24,165 nucleotides of DNA from the NCBI GenBank assembly GCA_910578245.1, contig CAJTPC010000017.1, positions 4,953 through 29,117 on the forward strand, read 5' to 3'. The stretch comes from an uncultured Christensenella sp. GTDB taxonomy: Bacteria; Bacillota; Clostridia; Christensenellales; UBA3700. Both the position numbers and the translations under genes were made by a program. The notes beneath the pieces are model-generated. The model was not told where the DNA came from. It was given only the letters and a program-made list of their open reading frames with translations, and made no database searches. Every line of letters starts with the position of its first letter. Position 1 is the first letter of the stretch. Positions 15,540 to 23,990 of the stretch are shown here, one piece after another.

Positions 15540-16247
15540 ATGAAAAATATGAAGAAAATCATATTTGCAATGTTCATAGTTGCGCTCATGATGAGCGCGC
15601 TATGCGCATGTATTCCGGAAAAAACGCAAGAAGAGATAATATCTTTGAAAGGTAATTATGAAGTTTCCGGTATCAATATTGGTAGGTATAAGATAGTAAG
15701 TATCAATCAGCAGATTAATTCGTCTAGTTGTATTTATGAGGTAAGACCGGGCGAGCAAGAAGGATTGCTCAACCTATTCAGAAATAACGAGTATTTTGCA
15801 GGTGAGTTCGAAGTGCCTAGTTGTTTGGCATTTGAAATAAATAGTCAAGGTATATTTGTAGGCAAAAAAGCGATTTGGTTGGCAAAAGAAGGCAATTTAT
15901 GGGTTGTACAATCTTATGGTCAAAAGCGTGTTAACGCATTGCTGATAGATTATGAGTATATTCGCAATGAAGAAAATACGTTGATTGCAGGCGTTAGCAA
16001 AGCGCTCTTGTCGTCCTCATCAGATAGTTACAACTTTGGTAAGGATTATGCCACGCCCTTTAGCTGGTCACAACTAAAGAACTTTTACTCTCAAGCTAGA
16101 GTGAATGAAGAAGAAAAGAGTATTTTAGTAGATTGCCAATTCCAAAAAGAAGGGGAATTTTTGTTCAACGGTAAAGGAATTACAAAGTTATTATTTGATG
16201 AGATAAATAAGACTTTTAGAGTATCTGCAGATTATAGTGCTATGTAA
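15540..16247 (+). CDS. Lipoprotein of unknown function
   Basis: The 235-residue product begins with a lysine-rich signal peptide ending in LCAC, so Cys24 is the probable lipidated residue; Cys at the -2 position is less usual. The body (30-235) has no motif I recognise. A YNFGKDYATPFSWSQL segment (about 164-179) faintly echoes YNFDKDAY in the protein encoded just upstream. The ATG follows TGAGG, which is part of the previous gene's last codons, so the two genes are coupled. The ABC ATPase begins 21 bases after the stop. By analogy with LanI lipoproteins beside LanFEG transporters it could bind a peptide at the cell surface, but that rests on context alone. Confidence 0.7.
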   Translation: MKNMKKIIFAMFIVALMMSALCACIPEKTQEEIISLKGNYEVSGINIGRYKIVSINQQINSSSCIYEVRPGEQEGLLNLFRNNEYFAGEFEVPSCLAFEINSQGIFVGKKAIWLAKEGNLWVVQSYGQKRVNALLIDYEYIRNEENTLIAGVSKALLSSSSDSYNFGKDYATPFSWSQLKNFYSQARVNEEEKSILVDCQFQKEGEFLFNGKGITKLLFDEINKTFRVSADYSAM

Positions 16248-16267
16248 AGCTAGAGCGAGGTGGATTA

Positions 16268-17140
16268 ATGAGTATAATCGAAATTAAAAATCTTAAAAAA
16301 TCGTATGGGAAAAAACCTGTGCTAGATATAGAAGGAATGAAAATACAAGATGGGGATTCCATTGGAATATTCGGAGCAAACGGTTCCGGTAAAAGTACGT
16401 TAATTAAATGTCTGACAGGGCTATTACCATATCAAGGAAGTATATATATTGACGGCAAGGATATATCGAAAGACCCTTCGCCGCTTAAAGACGTGGGCAT
16501 ACTTGTAGAAGAGCCTGCGCTATATAAAATGTTGACGGGACGTGAGAATATAAAATTTTTTTGTGAAGATACTGCAAAACTTGACTTGTATGCCAAGATA
16601 CTTGAAGTTGAAGATATACTAGATATGAAGGCAAAGTCATATTCTTTGGGTATGAAACAAAAGCTAGGTATACTTCTTGCGTGTGTAAAGGGTAAAAAGC
16701 TTGTAATTCTAGACGAGCCTTTTAATTGTTTAGACGTAATAAGTATAGATAAGGCAATTTCTTTGATTATGCAGTGTCAAAAAGACGGCGCTAGTATAAT
16801 ATTGACATCTCATCAACTAGATTCGTCGCAAAAGGCGGTAGATAAATATTATCTTATAAAAGATACTAAGATTTATCTTTGCAGTGATGAAGAAACTAAT
16901 AATCAACAAAAGGTATATTCCGTTGAATTCGATAGTTTTGACAGAGCTTCTTCCGCATATAAATTTTTGCAGGAAAAAGACATAGATTGCGAGCTTTGCG
17001 ATTTAAGTGTCAAAATACGTCTTTCTGAGGGTGACATTTTCACTTTGCTTGCAGATTTGGAAGGATTTAGTATCAAAAAGTTTGAAGATATTTCCAATTC
17101 AATAAAAGAAGCCTATATTGCCATGGAGATGAAAAAATGA
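16268..17140 (+). CDS. ABC transporter ATP-binding protein, BcrA/LanF-like
   Basis: The 290-residue ATPase energises the permease encoded next to it. Motifs in order are Walker A GANGSGKST (36-44), signature YSLGMKQ (125-131; LGMKQ in place of LSGGQ), Walker B LVILDEP (145-151), D-loop NCLD (153-156) and H-loop His182 in LTSHQ. The Q-loop region reads GILVEEPALYKMLTGREN, with Glu where most ABC proteins have Gln. This is the E-loop form known from lantibiotic-immunity (LanF) ATPases and resembles BcrA of bacitracin resistance. The C-terminal 80 residues are a family-typical extension of unclear role. GAGGTGG precedes the ATG. The stop overlaps the permease start as ATGA. Confidence 0.9.
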   Translation: MSIIEIKNLKKSYGKKPVLDIEGMKIQDGDSIGIFGANGSGKSTLIKCLTGLLPYQGSIYIDGKDISKDPSPLKDVGILVEEPALYKMLTGRENIKFFCEDTAKLDLYAKILEVEDILDMKAKSYSLGMKQKLGILLACVKGKKLVILDEPFNCLDVISIDKAISLIMQCQKDGASIILTSHQLDSSQKAVDKYYLIKDTKIYLCSDEETNNQQKVYSVEFDSFDRASSAYKFLQEKDIDCELCDLSVKIRLSEGDIFTLLADLEGFSIKKFEDISNSIKEAYIAMEMKK

Positions 17141-18162
17141 AAAAAGAGTTTACAATGCTTTTCAAAAAGAGATACCCGTATTTGATTATGCTAGCAGTAT
17201 TAGCGATAGTTTTTATTCTAGTAGGTCATCTCTCGTTTGTTTCAGATGCAAAAGGCTCAAGTGAATCGGTATATAGCGATTTTATTGACAAACTTGAAAT
17301 CTATAATACTCAAGAAGAACTGCAAGAATTGTATAATCAATCTCTGGCAAAATTAGAAGAGTATGGACCCGGAGGAACTAAGATAGAGGTTGAAGGAATG
17401 ACGTATTGGGAATCGCCTCCGCAGGAGTATTTTGTCGCAATATATAAGTTTTTGCTTGACAACAACTTGCCTTACGATAGCCTTGTAGAATTTGAAAATA
17501 AGCCTAAATACACTCCTTTCCATTATTTTGCCAATTACTCTCTTTATTTTGGATACTTTATTTTGATTTCGAGCATTATAATGGGCGCATTGTTTCAGAC
17601 AACTGACGTTATGTCGAAGATGGCAAAGATGGTTTATTCTACAGGTGAAAAGCGTAGTAAAATAATTGACGCTAAGTACGGCGTATCAATGCTAGCTTTG
17701 ATAGTCTTTACTTTGATTGCCGATATAATCACGTCTATTTCGGCTTATGGACTGTTTGCGAATTCAGATGCAAAGTATTGTATTATGTTTACGGGAAGCA
17801 ACTTGTTGACGTTGAGTTTTTTTGAGTTTATCTTACTTAACGTATCAAGCCATATTTTGATAGCAACGCTTATATATACAATTAATTACTATCTGTCCGT
17901 CATGTGTAAAAATGGCATAATTATGTTATGCGCAAACTTCTCATTGGTAGTATTGCTTTTGATTATACCTGCATCGGAAAGCGGAATGTTTTTCAAAACG
18001 ATAGAAATAGCTTTTCTCGGTGGCTTTAACTCAGTATTATATTCGCCTCAGTATTATACTGAATTTAAGTATTTATTGCTTTTGATACCATATGCGGTAA
18101 TTGCAATTTCGGTTGCGCTGATCTCGCGACCTGTTATAAAACAAATAGATTATAGTCGTTGA
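17137..18162 (+). CDS. ABC-2-type permease with large extracellular loop
   Basis: The 341-residue membrane protein pairs with the ATPase in front of it (ATGA overlap). I read six hydrophobic segments at about 14-34, 133-154, 182-206, 229-252, 259-279 and 311-330. A hydrophilic region of about 100 residues lies between the first and second, predicted outside. The loop 155-181 is rich in Lys/Arg and should be cytoplasmic. This is the general shape of BcrB/ABC-2 permeases, though the long first outer loop is notable. Only one permease gene is present, as in Bcr-type systems, whereas LanFEG has two. The substrate is unknown; export of a peptide is a reasonable guess. Confidence 0.8.
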   Translation: MKKEFTMLFKKRYPYLIMLAVLAIVFILVGHLSFVSDAKGSSESVYSDFIDKLEIYNTQEELQELYNQSLAKLEEYGPGGTKIEVEGMTYWESPPQEYFVAIYKFLLDNNLPYDSLVEFENKPKYTPFHYFANYSLYFGYFILISSIIMGALFQTTDVMSKMAKMVYSTGEKRSKIIDAKYGVSMLALIVFTLIADIITSISAYGLFANSDAKYCIMFTGSNLLTLSFFEFILLNVSSHILIATLIYTINYYLSVMCKNGIIMLCANFSLVVLLLIIPASESGMFFKTIEIAFLGGFNSVLYSPQYYTEFKYLLLLIPYAVIAISVALISRPVIKQIDYSR

Positions 18163-18170
18163 CTAATATG

Positions 18171-18212
18171 TAATTATCATGAAGCGAGTACGAGCGTACT
18201 CGCTTATAATTA
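18171..18212 (+). repeat. GC-rich hairpin, copy 2 (right of accessory island)
   Basis: A perfect 10-bp stem AAGCGAGTAC (18182-18191) / GTACTCGCTT (18196-18205) with a GAGC tetraloop is extended by TAATTAT (18171-18177) / ATAATTA (18206-18212) across a four-base bulge. The right flank is A/T rich rather than a T run. It may act as a weak terminator for the permease gene, or mark a boundary, given its likeness to 14317-14340. Confidence 0.65.
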
Positions 18213-18258
18213 TTAATATAAAATAAAAATAATATAAGGACTTTTGAATTTATTGGCG

Positions 18259-18264
18259 TATAAT
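18259..18264 (+). promoter_or_regulatory. Possible -10 element of the dnaG operon
   Basis: A perfect TATAAT stands 29 bases before the dnaG ATG, downstream of the boundary hairpin, where a promoter is expected. No good -35 hexamer is found at 16-18 bases upstream. Confidence 0.35.
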
Positions 18265-18293
18265 CTTATTGTACGGAAGAAAAGCGAGGAACT

Positions 18294-20021
18294 ATGGCGG
18301 AAAATTTTTCTGAATGGCTGGAAAAACTTAAAGCAAAAGTCGATATAGCGGAGCTAATATCTCCGTATGTTTCCTTGCAGACAAAAGGCAGTAAGAAATG
18401 GGCTTGTTGTCCTTTTCACCATGAAAAAACTCCGTCCTTTTGTTTGTACGAGCAGTCGCAGACTTATCATTGTTTCGGTTGCGGAGTAGGCGGTGACGCC
18501 ATAACTTTTATTCAAGAGATAGAGCATACTGATTTTATGGGCGCGGTCAAGATCATTGCCGACAAATATCGCATGCCCATTCCGGATTTTTCTCATAACG
18601 ATAAAAGCGCCGGGTTAAAAAAGCACAAGGACAAGCTGTTTGAGATGATGAGGGAAACGGCAAACTATTTCCACAGCAATCTCAAGTCTGACGCAGGGAG
18701 AGCTGCAAGGGAGTATCTTGCCAAGAGAGGTATCTCAATGCAGACGGCTACTATCTTCGGTATGGGATATTCTCTTGGTAGGAATCAACTTGTCGCATAC
18801 TTAGCTTCAAAGGGATATTCTAAAGAGAATATGCAAGAAGCCGGACTTGTCGATACCACGCAAAGCGGTAGCGTAGTCGATACTATGGCAGGCAGACTTA
18901 TAGTGCCAATCATCAACAATATAAAGCAAGTCGTAGCTTTTGGCGGAAGAGTGCTTGACGATAGCAAACCTAAGTACAAAAACACACGCGATACGGTATT
19001 ATTCAATAAGTCTAGAGAGATATTCGGACAACATTCCGTAAAGCGTCTTAAACTTGAGACGGCAGTTAAAGAACTTATCGTTGTCGAGGGATATATGGAC
19101 GTAATATCGCTCTTCCAAAGCGGAGTAAAAAATGCGATCGCGTCTATGGGGACATCGCTTACGCAAGACCAAGCAAAACTTATCAAGAGATATGTCGATA
19201 AGGTCGTTATATGTTATGACGGCGACAGCGCGGGACAAAACGCAACTATGAGAGGTCTTGATATTCTATATAATCACGGACTTGACGTAAGGGTAGTCAG
19301 TTTGCCCGACAACTTAGATCCCGACGAGTATGTGCGCAAGTACGGCAAAGACGCTTATCTCAAAATGATTATTGAGGCAAAACCGCTCTTTGAACATAAA
19401 CTTTTCACTCTTGCAAAGTCTTACGATTTGACTTCTCCGCAAGAGAAAGGCAAGTATGCGGTCGAAGCTATGAAGATAATTAAACCGCTTGGCGACCCCG
19501 CGATGATTGAAGCGTATATCGGGTACGTGGCTAAACTCACCGGCTTGCCTAGCGATACTTTGAGGAGGCAGTTGGACGTAAGCGAAGCCGTAGCGATAGT
19601 AATCAAAAAGGAAACTGCAAAAATCAGCATGTCGGCATTTGACAGAGCCGTTAGATACGTATTATACGGGCTATTCGGCGGAGTTGAAGGCGCGGTGTGC
19701 GAAAAAGATTTATCGCAGTATCTAGAAGATAAAAACCAAAGAGCTTTATATGATTTATACCGCTCAAATCAAGAGAATACTTTAGAAGGACTGACGTCGC
19801 AAGAAGAAGACAATCCGGAGGTCAAAGCCATATTGGACGAGGGAAGCAAGATTGGCGATGAAAAGGCTTTGAAGTATTTTGACGATTGCGTGGCAAGGAT
19901 AATAAAAGAGGGCGAGAAGAAGCGAAGAAGAGAGCTAGTCAAAGCGTTTGACAGTGAAAAAGACGAAGACGCTAAGCTCATTATGATGAGCCAAATCGCT
20001 CAAAGCAACAACAAAAAATAA
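18294..20021 (+). CDS. dnaG: DNA primase
   Basis: The primase makes RNA primers for lagging-strand replication and works with the replicative helicase. The 575-residue chain has the N-terminal CHC2 zinc ribbon with Cys39, His42, Cys60 and Cys63 (CPFH...CFGC). The catalytic RNA-polymerase domain follows, with its TOPRIM fold marked by VVEGYMDV (Glu265) and CYDGDSAG (Asp309, Asp311). The C-terminal helicase-binding part is poorly conserved and ends in a charged helix. The ATG follows AGCGAGGA, and MAENFSEWLEKLK matches the family start. It opens the dnaG-rpoD-trmK operon; rpoD begins 27 bases downstream. Confidence 0.96.
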   Translation: MAENFSEWLEKLKAKVDIAELISPYVSLQTKGSKKWACCPFHHEKTPSFCLYEQSQTYHCFGCGVGGDAITFIQEIEHTDFMGAVKIIADKYRMPIPDFSHNDKSAGLKKHKDKLFEMMRETANYFHSNLKSDAGRAAREYLAKRGISMQTATIFGMGYSLGRNQLVAYLASKGYSKENMQEAGLVDTTQSGSVVDTMAGRLIVPIINNIKQVVAFGGRVLDDSKPKYKNTRDTVLFNKSREIFGQHSVKRLKLETAVKELIVVEGYMDVISLFQSGVKNAIASMGTSLTQDQAKLIKRYVDKVVICYDGDSAGQNATMRGLDILYNHGLDVRVVSLPDNLDPDEYVRKYGKDAYLKMIIEAKPLFEHKLFTLAKSYDLTSPQEKGKYAVEAMKIIKPLGDPAMIEAYIGYVAKLTGLPSDTLRRQLDVSEAVAIVIKKETAKISMSAFDRAVRYVLYGLFGGVEGAVCEKDLSQYLEDKNQRALYDLYRSNQENTLEGLTSQEEDNPEVKAILDEGSKIGDEKALKYFDDCVARIIKEGEKKRRRELVKAFDSEKDEDAKLIMMSQIAQSNNKK

Positions 20022-20048
20022 CGAAAGATACTACGGAGGTTGTAATAA

Positions 20049-21146
20049 ATGGAAGAACAAAAAATCACGACTGAGCTTGACGAAAAGAAACTTCAAAGAG
20101 AAGAAAAGGTCAAGAGCGAAGCCATTAAGTTAGCCGGCGCCTACAAGGGCAAGACTATGAAGATGACGGAGTTTGAAAAATTCTCCGACAAGCATGCGCT
20201 TCAACCTGACGAAACTTCTTTGGTTTTTGAAATTCTCAAGCAAGAGGGCGTGGAAATTCAAGAGGATAGCGAAGAGGTAGTCAAGGACATAGTTTTTGAC
20301 AACATCGAAGCGATGACCGACGACTCGGTTAAGATGTACCTCAAAGATATAGGACAAGTGCCTTTGCTCAGAGCCGATGAGGAAATAGAGCTTGCAAAGC
20401 GTATGAGCGAGGGCGACGTTGACGCTAAAAACAGATTGAGCGAAGCCAACTTAAGACTTGTCGTATCAATTGCCAAGAGATACGTTGGCAGAGATATGCA
20501 ATTCCTCGACCTCATTCAAGAGGGTAATCTGGGACTTATGAAAGCTGTGGAGAAGTTTGATTATACCAAGGGTTTTAAGTTCTCGACCTACGCTACGTGG
20601 TGGATTAAGCAATCTATTACGAGGGCTATAGCCGATCAAGCGAGGACTATAAGAATACCCGTTCATATGGTAGAAACTATCAACAAGACGGGCAGAGTAT
20701 CGCGTCAACTTTTGCAGACTTTGGGAAGAGAGCCCACAACTGCAGAAATTGCCGAGAAAATGGGCTTGACTGAAGAAAAGGTGATTGAGATACAAAAAAT
20801 AGCGCAAGACCCTGTGTCGCTGGAGAAACCTATCGGCGAAGAAGAGGACAGTCATCTTGGCGACTTCATTGAGGATAATACATCGGCATCTCCGGCGGAA
20901 AAAGCCGAAACGAGAATGCTTAAAGAACATTTGCTTGAAGTTTTGAGTACGCTCACCCCTAGAGAAAACGAAGTAATTCGCAAGAGATACGGACTTGACG
21001 ATTCCCGTCCCAAGACGCTTGAAGAAGTGGGTAGAGAGTTCAACGTAACAAGAGAGCGTATCCGTCAAATCGAAGCTAAGGCGTTGAGAAAGTTGCGTCA
21101 TCCCAACCGCACCAAAAAGCTCAAAGATTATATCGGCAAAGTATAA
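20049..21146 (+). CDS. rpoD: Primary RNA polymerase sigma factor (SigA/RpoD)
   Basis: The housekeeping sigma factor directs RNA polymerase to -10/-35 promoters such as those seen in this window. The 365-residue protein is the compact Gram-positive form without the long insert of E. coli RpoD. Region 1.2 begins near residue 93 (SVKMYLKDIGQVPLL). Region 2 spans about 134-205, with the -10 recognition and melting segment TYATWWIKQSITRAI (180-194). Region 3 follows, and region 4 (about 300-355) has the helix-turn-helix TLEEVGREFNVTRERIRQIE. GGAGG stands before the ATG. The stop shares one base with the trmK start (TAATG at 21144-21148). Confidence 0.97.
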   Translation: MEEQKITTELDEKKLQREEKVKSEAIKLAGAYKGKTMKMTEFEKFSDKHALQPDETSLVFEILKQEGVEIQEDSEEVVKDIVFDNIEAMTDDSVKMYLKDIGQVPLLRADEEIELAKRMSEGDVDAKNRLSEANLRLVVSIAKRYVGRDMQFLDLIQEGNLGLMKAVEKFDYTKGFKFSTYATWWIKQSITRAIADQARTIRIPVHMVETINKTGRVSRQLLQTLGREPTTAEIAEKMGLTEEKVIEIQKIAQDPVSLEKPIGEEEDSHLGDFIEDNTSASPAEKAETRMLKEHLLEVLSTLTPRENEVIRKRYGLDDSRPKTLEEVGREFNVTRERIRQIEAKALRKLRHPNRTKKLKDYIGKV

Positions 21147-21778
21147 TGATACTTGGCAAGAGGTTGAGCGCCGTAGCGAGCGAAGTGGACGGCAAGAGTA
21201 TGGCGGACGTTGGTTGCGACCATGGCAAAGTATCGATGGCGTGTCTATTGAGCGGTAAAGTTGAGAAAGTAATTGCTTGCGATATATCTTCTAAGTCGCT
21301 CCAAAAGGCTATTGACTTGGCGGAAAAACTAAATGTCAAGAATATAGAATTTCGAGTAGGCAACGGTCTGCAAGTAATAAGCGACGGCGAAGTCGATTGC
21401 GTTGTAATCGCAGGTATGGGCGGTATAGAGATTATGAATATTCTCTCGCATATACCAAATGGCGTCAAAATACTCGTACTTTCTCCGCATAGGAATACTA
21501 TTGAGTTAAGAGAGTTTTTAAGCAGCCGCGAAATATATATGGACAAGGACTACGTAGTCAAAGACGGCAGAAAGTTTTATGACGTAATAGTCGCCCGATT
21601 AGACAGCGGAAAAGATTGCCGACTCAATAGACGGCAGTTGCTTTTGGGAAAGAACCGAAGCGGTGAAGATTTTAGAGAATACGTAGAATTTTTGAGAAGA
21701 AAATACGATACGATTGCTCAGAAGAACGCCGATAGTCCGCAAGCAAAACTGTATAAGGAAATGCTTGATTTAGTTTAG
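21146..21778 (+). CDS. trmK: tRNA (adenine-22-N1)-methyltransferase TrmK
   Basis: A SAM-dependent methyltransferase that modifies A22 in the tRNA D-arm region. The 210-residue protein shows the SAM-binding DVGCDHGKV (21-29), the acidic ACDIS strand end and the IAGMGGIEIM motif of the TrmK/COG2384 family. Where many members read LQPN, this one has LSPHRNTIELREFL, which may alter the catalytic-pocket edge or simply be a lineage variant. It is coupled to rpoD by a TAATG overlap. The rpoD-trmK-Nif3 order, as in Bacillus, supports the name. Confidence 0.88.
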   Translation: MILGKRLSAVASEVDGKSMADVGCDHGKVSMACLLSGKVEKVIACDISSKSLQKAIDLAEKLNVKNIEFRVGNGLQVISDGEVDCVVIAGMGGIEIMNILSHIPNGVKILVLSPHRNTIELREFLSSREIYMDKDYVVKDGRKFYDVIVARLDSGKDCRLNRRQLLLGKNRSGEDFREYVEFLRRKYDTIAQKNADSPQAKLYKEMLDLV

Positions 21779-21786
21779 GAGTAGAT

Positions 21787-22542
21787 ATGCCTAAAGTAAA
21801 AGATATAATTGAAAAGATAGAAAGCAAAGCTCCGCTTACGCTCGCGTTGGATTTTGACAGCGCAGGACTTAACGTAGGAGATGGCGAGGAGGAAGTTAAG
21901 GGCATTTTACTTGCGCAAAGCGTGACGTACTCCACGCTTGAGGAGTGTGAGCGCTTAGGAGCCAATTTACTTATCACACATCACCCTTGCGTATTCGGCG
22001 AAGAGACTGATAGGTATATGCAAAGCCTTGTCGCAAAGGCAAAAGAGAAGAGAATCAACTTGTACAGTTGCCATACAAATCTCGACTGTTGCGTTGGCGG
22101 ACTAAACGATTTCGTAGCGGATATTTTGGGTATGCAAGACGTGTCAATAATAGACGGTTGCGCAAGAGGGGGATATATACCGCCTGTTGAGCTAAAAGAG
22201 TTGGCAAAGTCAATAGCGAATGCGCTCAAAGATGATTGCGTAAAATACGTGGGCGCGGACGACAAGATTATTAAAAAAGTTGCTTTATGTACAGGCGCGG
22301 GAGCGAGAGATGAAGAACTTGTCGATTACGCCGTGGATAATAATGTGGACTGCATAATAGGCGGAGAGAGTAAATTGTCGATTGCGCTTATGGCAAAAGA
22401 TTATGGCGTAAGTATTATTGACGTAGGTCACTACACTAGCGAAATTGCATGCGTACACATTTTCAAGAAGTGGCTTGAAGAATATGAATATATGATAAGA
22501 ATCAGCAAGACGGATATCAATCCGTATAAATCAATAAAATAA
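21787..22542 (+). CDS. Nif3/YbgI-family dinuclear metal-binding protein
   Basis: The 251-residue protein belongs to the Nif3-like (YbgI/YqfO) family, which forms toroidal hexamers with a two-metal site per subunit; its substrate is not established, and annotation as GTP cyclohydrolase I type 2 is doubtful. Visible ligands are THHP (His65, His66), CHTNLD (His96, Asp100) and the C-terminal GHYTSE (His215, Glu219). It lacks the inserted PII-like domain of the longer Bacillus YqfO, so it resembles the short E. coli YbgI. TTAGGAGTAG precedes the ATG, 8 bases after the trmK stop. Confidence 0.9.
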   Translation: MPKVKDIIEKIESKAPLTLALDFDSAGLNVGDGEEEVKGILLAQSVTYSTLEECERLGANLLITHHPCVFGEETDRYMQSLVAKAKEKRINLYSCHTNLDCCVGGLNDFVADILGMQDVSIIDGCARGGYIPPVELKELAKSIANALKDDCVKYVGADDKIIKKVALCTGAGARDEELVDYAVDNNVDCIIGGESKLSIALMAKDYGVSIIDVGHYTSEIACVHIFKKWLEEYEYMIRISKTDINPYKSIK

Positions 22543-22568
22543 GCCTAGATAGGCTGAAGGAGTAAGAT

Positions 22569-23273
22569 ATGAGTATAGAGAAAATGTTGAGGTATCAAGA
22601 TACGGATATGCGTTTGATTAAACTTGAGAATGAACTCAAGAATAGCGAATGCGCAAAAAAGATGATTTATTTCCAAGGCGAAACAAAAAAATCTTTTGAT
22701 ACGTTGACAAGCATGAACGACGTCGCAAAAAGCAATATGGATTCTTTTGCGAAGTTAAAGTCTAAGTACGACGAGATTTGCAAGCAGGTAGACGAAATCT
22801 CCAATGAGATTTTGCCTGAGAGCGATGAAAAACAACTTGAGTATTATTCAAAACAATTAGAGAAACTCTATCAAAATATAGAAGATATGGAGAAAGAGTG
22901 GTCGAGGACTAGAAAAGAACTTGCGGATGCAGGATATAAGTACACAAAGGAGTATGAGCTTGCAAGCAAGTCGTCTACGAGTTTTAGGAGATATTCCGAA
23001 GAATTCAATAATCTAAAAAAGGAAAAGGCTGTCGATGCAAATGCGATAATGAAAGAGCTTAGAGCCATGGAAGCCGAACTCGATAGAGCGCTTTTAGACA
23101 GATACAAAAAGATAAGAGCCAGCAAGCGTCCCGTATTCGTACCGTTTGTCAAGCCGAATATCTGTGGCGGTTGCGGTATGGAAGTTGCGCAAGACGTAAT
23201 CAACAAACTTGGCGAGGGCAGAAAAATTCAAGAATGTCCCAACTGCGGTAGAATTATCTACAACAAAGACTGA
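22569..23273 (+). CDS. Coiled-coil protein with C4 zinc ribbon (COG1579-like)
   Basis: The 234-residue product is mostly a charged, heptad-like coiled coil (about 10-185) followed by a C-terminal zinc ribbon with Cys199, Cys202, Cys223 and Cys226 (CGGC...CPNC). This is the architecture of the COG1579 family, suggested to bind nucleic acid but without a proven role. Its place right after the Nif3-like gene is a common pairing. GAAGGAG stands before the ATG. Confidence 0.85.
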   Translation: MSIEKMLRYQDTDMRLIKLENELKNSECAKKMIYFQGETKKSFDTLTSMNDVAKSNMDSFAKLKSKYDEICKQVDEISNEILPESDEKQLEYYSKQLEKLYQNIEDMEKEWSRTRKELADAGYKYTKEYELASKSSTSFRRYSEEFNNLKKEKAVDANAIMKELRAMEAELDRALLDRYKKIRASKRPVFVPFVKPNICGGCGMEVAQDVINKLGEGRKIQECPNCGRIIYNKD

Positions 23274-23297
23274 TATATATTGATATATTATAATAAT

Positions 23298-23831
23298 ATG
23301 AAGAAATTAAATGCAAAGGAAAATGTAATCAAACCTGCAATTATCGGTACCATAGTAGCTATACTGGGCGTGGGACTGCTTGTCTATTACATATGTTTTG
23401 CAAAGAATGCAAGCGTGGCAAGTTACGTCGTATCTGCGCTTACCGTTGCGGTGGGGATAGTCCTCAGTGTCATGGCAATCTTGAGAATTCTCAAGATAAA
23501 GGGCGAGCAAAAGATTATGGAATTTGGACAGGAAGCCACAGCGACTTTTCTATCCTATGACACCAATAAGTCGGTGGGCAAGGTTGCTGTGTACTACATC
23601 GAGTATTCATACGAAGTTGACGGTAAGAAGTATGTCTGCAAAAGCCCAAGCCAATTTAATTGGTACGAAGTATTGACTCTCAAAGTTGTCGGAAAGTTCC
23701 CGATCAAGACCTTGAACGGTAAGAGCATGCTGGATTGCGATTTGATGCAAATGCATTTGGATAATCGAGAAGCAGTCGCCGAACTCAATAGAAAGTATGA
23801 GCAGGCATTAGAAGAGCTTGTGCAGAAGTAA
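23298..23831 (+). CDS. Small membrane protein, DUF3592-like
   Basis: The 177-residue protein (from the ATG at 23298) has two hydrophobic segments at about 12-34 and 42-64, then a beta-rich soluble part with ATATFLSYDTN...YYIEYSYEVDGKKY, which recalls DUF3592 proteins, and a short charged C-terminal helix. The function is unknown. The frame extends to a TTG at 23280, but neither start has a clear Shine-Dalgarno site; the ATG is chosen because of its MKK start. It follows the zinc-ribbon gene by 24 bases and is the last gene before a strong terminator. Confidence 0.65.
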   Translation: MKKLNAKENVIKPAIIGTIVAILGVGLLVYYICFAKNASVASYVVSALTVAVGIVLSVMAILRILKIKGEQKIMEFGQEATATFLSYDTNKSVGKVAVYYIEYSYEVDGKKYVCKSPSQFNWYEVLTLKVVGKFPIKTLNGKSMLDCDLMQMHLDNREAVAELNRKYEQALEELVQK

Positions 23832-23851
23832 AGTAATTAGAAATTAACTAC

Positions 23852-23882
23852 AATCTCCGCAGTTGCGCGGGGATTTTTCTTT
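23852..23882 (+). terminator. Rho-independent terminator ending the dnaG operon
   Basis: AATCTCCGC (23852-23860) pairs with GCGGGGATT (23867-23875), with one G-U pair and a six-base loop, followed by TTTTCTTTT. Confidence 0.88.
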
Positions 23883-23961
23883 TCATTTTGTATTAAGTGG
23901 ATAAATCTACAAGGTATAAAAAATATATTAAATTAAGTTTTAATTTTTTTTGCAAAAATTG

Positions 23962-23990
23962 TTGACAAGAAAAAATCGATGTGCTATTAT
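23962..23990 (+). promoter_or_regulatory. Strong promoter, probably of a ribosomal RNA operon
   Basis: TTGACA (23962-23967) and TATTAT (23985-23990) stand 17 bases apart. An A/T-rich region with A and T runs lies directly upstream (about 23918-23961), like the UP elements of rRNA promoters. Confidence 0.8.

Noticed and set aside
20466..21101. Long open frame antisense to rpoD, and similar ones antisense to argG and argB
   Set aside because: They lie fully inside strongly conserved genes in a complementary frame and their translations have no domain; they are shadows of codon bias.
23280..23297. Leaderless start with TATAAT (23289-23294) as promoter for the 23298 gene
   Set aside because: The start of transcription would fall at or after the ATG; the motif is easily explained by the A/T-rich gap.
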